Origin: G963665975 sp963665975
Lineage (GTDB): Bacteria > Bacteroidota > Rhodothermia > Rhodothermales > Bin80
Length of the DNA stretch: 64,000 nucleotides
Direction: 5' to 3'
Assembly: GCA_963665975.1 (NCBI GenBank)
Contig: OY762508.1
Location: 3,870,743 to 3,934,742 of the forward strand
How positions within the stretch are numbered: the first letter of the stretch is position 1; each line of letters begins with the position of its first letter. Made by a program: the position numbers and the translations under genes. The notes beneath the pieces are model-generated. The model was given only the letters and a program-made list of their open reading frames with translations, was not told where the DNA came from and searched no databases. Shown piece after piece: positions 63,142-64,000 of the stretch.

Positions 63142-64000
63142 ATGATGGGGCACGATAACCGACCGTCCAAGCCTACAGAAATCCTGAATCAGAAGATCCG
63201 AAACGAAGGGCTGACCTACGACGACGTACTACTTGTGCCCGGACGCTCACATGTCATGCCAAGAGATGTGTCCATCGCCACCCAGCTCACGCGTAACATC
63301 AGGCTTAATCTACCGCTGTTGTCTGCTGCAATGGATACGGTGACCGAGTCACAGATGGCAATTGCCATGGCGCGGGAGGGGGGTGTGGGAGTTCTGCACA
63401 AGAACATGACGATCGGACAGCAGGCCGCCGAAGTGCGCCGGGTGAAGCGCTCGGAGAGCGGCATGATTCTCGACCCGATTACGCTGGGCATCGATAGCTA
63501 TGTATCGGATGCTCGCGCCATGATGTCCCGCTTTTCCATCGGCGGGATTCCCATCGTCGACGCGGACAACCGTCTGGTAGGCATCGTGACCAATCGGGAT
63601 CTGCGCTTCCAGATGGATAGCAGTGTTTCGCTACGTGAAGTGATGACGAGCGAAAACCTCGTTACGGCGCCTATAGGAACCACGCTGGAGCAGGCGGAAG
63701 CCATTCTTGAGGCGCACAAGATCGAGAAGCTTCCTGTGGTTGATGCGGAAGGGTATCTGCAGGGGCTGATCACCTTCAAGGACATCGAGAAAAAACGGCG
63801 TCACCCCCGTGCATGCAAGGATGAACACGGACGATTGCGTGTGGGCGCTGCTATTGGCGTCACCGGTGACATGTTCGAGCGTCTCGCTGCACTCGTGGAG
63901 GCAGGCGTTGATTTTGTAGTAGTCGACACGGCGCACGGGCATTCGGAAGGCGTGCTAACGGCTGTGCAAGGCGTGAAGGAGGCGGTGTCGAACGTCGATG
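63142..64000 (+). CDS. guaB: Inosine-5'-monophosphate dehydrogenase, 3' truncated by window
   Basis: First step of GMP synthesis: IMP to XMP with NAD. The visible 286 residues include the start EGLTYDDVLLVPGRSHVMPR, LPLLSAAMDTVTESQMAIAM and AREGGVGVLHKNM, two CBS domains (about 105-160 and 165-220, e.g. FSIGGIPIVDADNRLVGIVT and KIEKLPVVDAEGYLQGLITF) and VGAAIGVTGDMFERLAALVE then VVVDTAHGHSEGV. The catalytic Cys loop lies beyond the window. A double ATG at 63142/63145 leaves the start one codon uncertain. Confidence 0.95.
   Translation, partial: MMGHDNRPSKPTEILNQKIRNEGLTYDDVLLVPGRSHVMPRDVSIATQLTRNIRLNLPLLSAAMDTVTESQMAIAMAREGGVGVLHKNMTIGQQAAEVRRVKRSESGMILDPITLGIDSYVSDARAMMSRFSIGGIPIVDADNRLVGIVTNRDLRFQMDSSVSLREVMTSENLVTAPIGTTLEQAEAILEAHKIEKLPVVDAEGYLQGLITFKDIEKKRRHPRACKDEHGRLRVGAAIGVTGDMFERLAALVEAGVDFVVVDTAHGHSEGVLTAVQGVKEAVSNVD

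Overview
The window reads as chromosomal DNA of a Rhodothermota/Bacteroidota-type bacterium, probably a Rhodothermales relative. The support is a SusC/SusD outer-membrane pair, a secreted protein ending in the 'NYPNPFNP' C-terminal domain typical of type IX secretion cargo, a TAnnTTTG-type promoter, three clustered periplasmic SurA/PpiC-like folding factors, a two-subunit methylmalonyl-CoA mutase and a 24-residue-repeat tail on ribosomal protein S1. Base composition looks uniformly moderately high in GC. No rRNA, tRNA, CRISPR array, integrase or recognisable insertion sequence was found. Most of the window is core housekeeping DNA.

Layout. 1-4859 (+): topoisomerase IV A subunit (cut by the window start), parE and a tandem TerB-like protein. 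4849-10874 (-): fxsA, a MoxR ATPase and three exported PpiC/SurA-like proteins, divergent from an ECF sigma/anti-sigma pair at 11050-12153. 12262-21272: gltX (+), convergent with glnS (a GlnRS carrying a GatB/YqeY tail), meaB and both methylmalonyl-CoA mutase subunits (-). 21273-21947 has no gene but holds a multi-stem inverted-repeat element. 21948-24983 (-): katG and a TrmH-family methyltransferase. 25278-34914 (+): cmk, rpsA, an ALDH7-type dehydrogenase, an aminotransferase, a small membrane protein, prfB (with a complete programmed +1 frameshift site) and nadB. 35003-39829 (+): a leader with a promoter and two terminator-like hairpins, then rimP-nusA-infB. 40142-53386: a 13.8-kb accessory block. 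53640-64000 (+): rbfA-truB-ribF-rpsO-pnp, an M16 peptidase, a sugar-nucleotide epimerase, scpA-scpB-rluB and guaB (cut by the window end).

The most unusual object is the 810-residue protein at 40142-42574, directly downstream of infB. It has a segment resembling the IF-2 N-terminal subdomain, a RelE/ParE-fold-like domain of the kind found at the N terminus of some DNA helicases, and a C-terminal domain clearly related to IF-2 domain IV. The IF-2 GTPase domain is absent. It looks like a rearranged IF-2 paralogue in which a RelE-like domain sits where the G domain would be. It is followed by a DUF4143-type ATPase whose Walker A Ser/Thr is replaced by Lys and which carries an extra C-terminal domain, then by a minus-strand SusC/SusD locus with an exported alpha/beta hydrolase, a beta-propeller-like T9SS cargo and an exported D-aminoacylase-type amidohydrolase. 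This block separates infB from rbfA-truB-ribF-rpsO-pnp, genes that are contiguous in many bacteria.

All calls come from reading translated sequence and motifs by eye. No database search, folding program or phylogeny was run.
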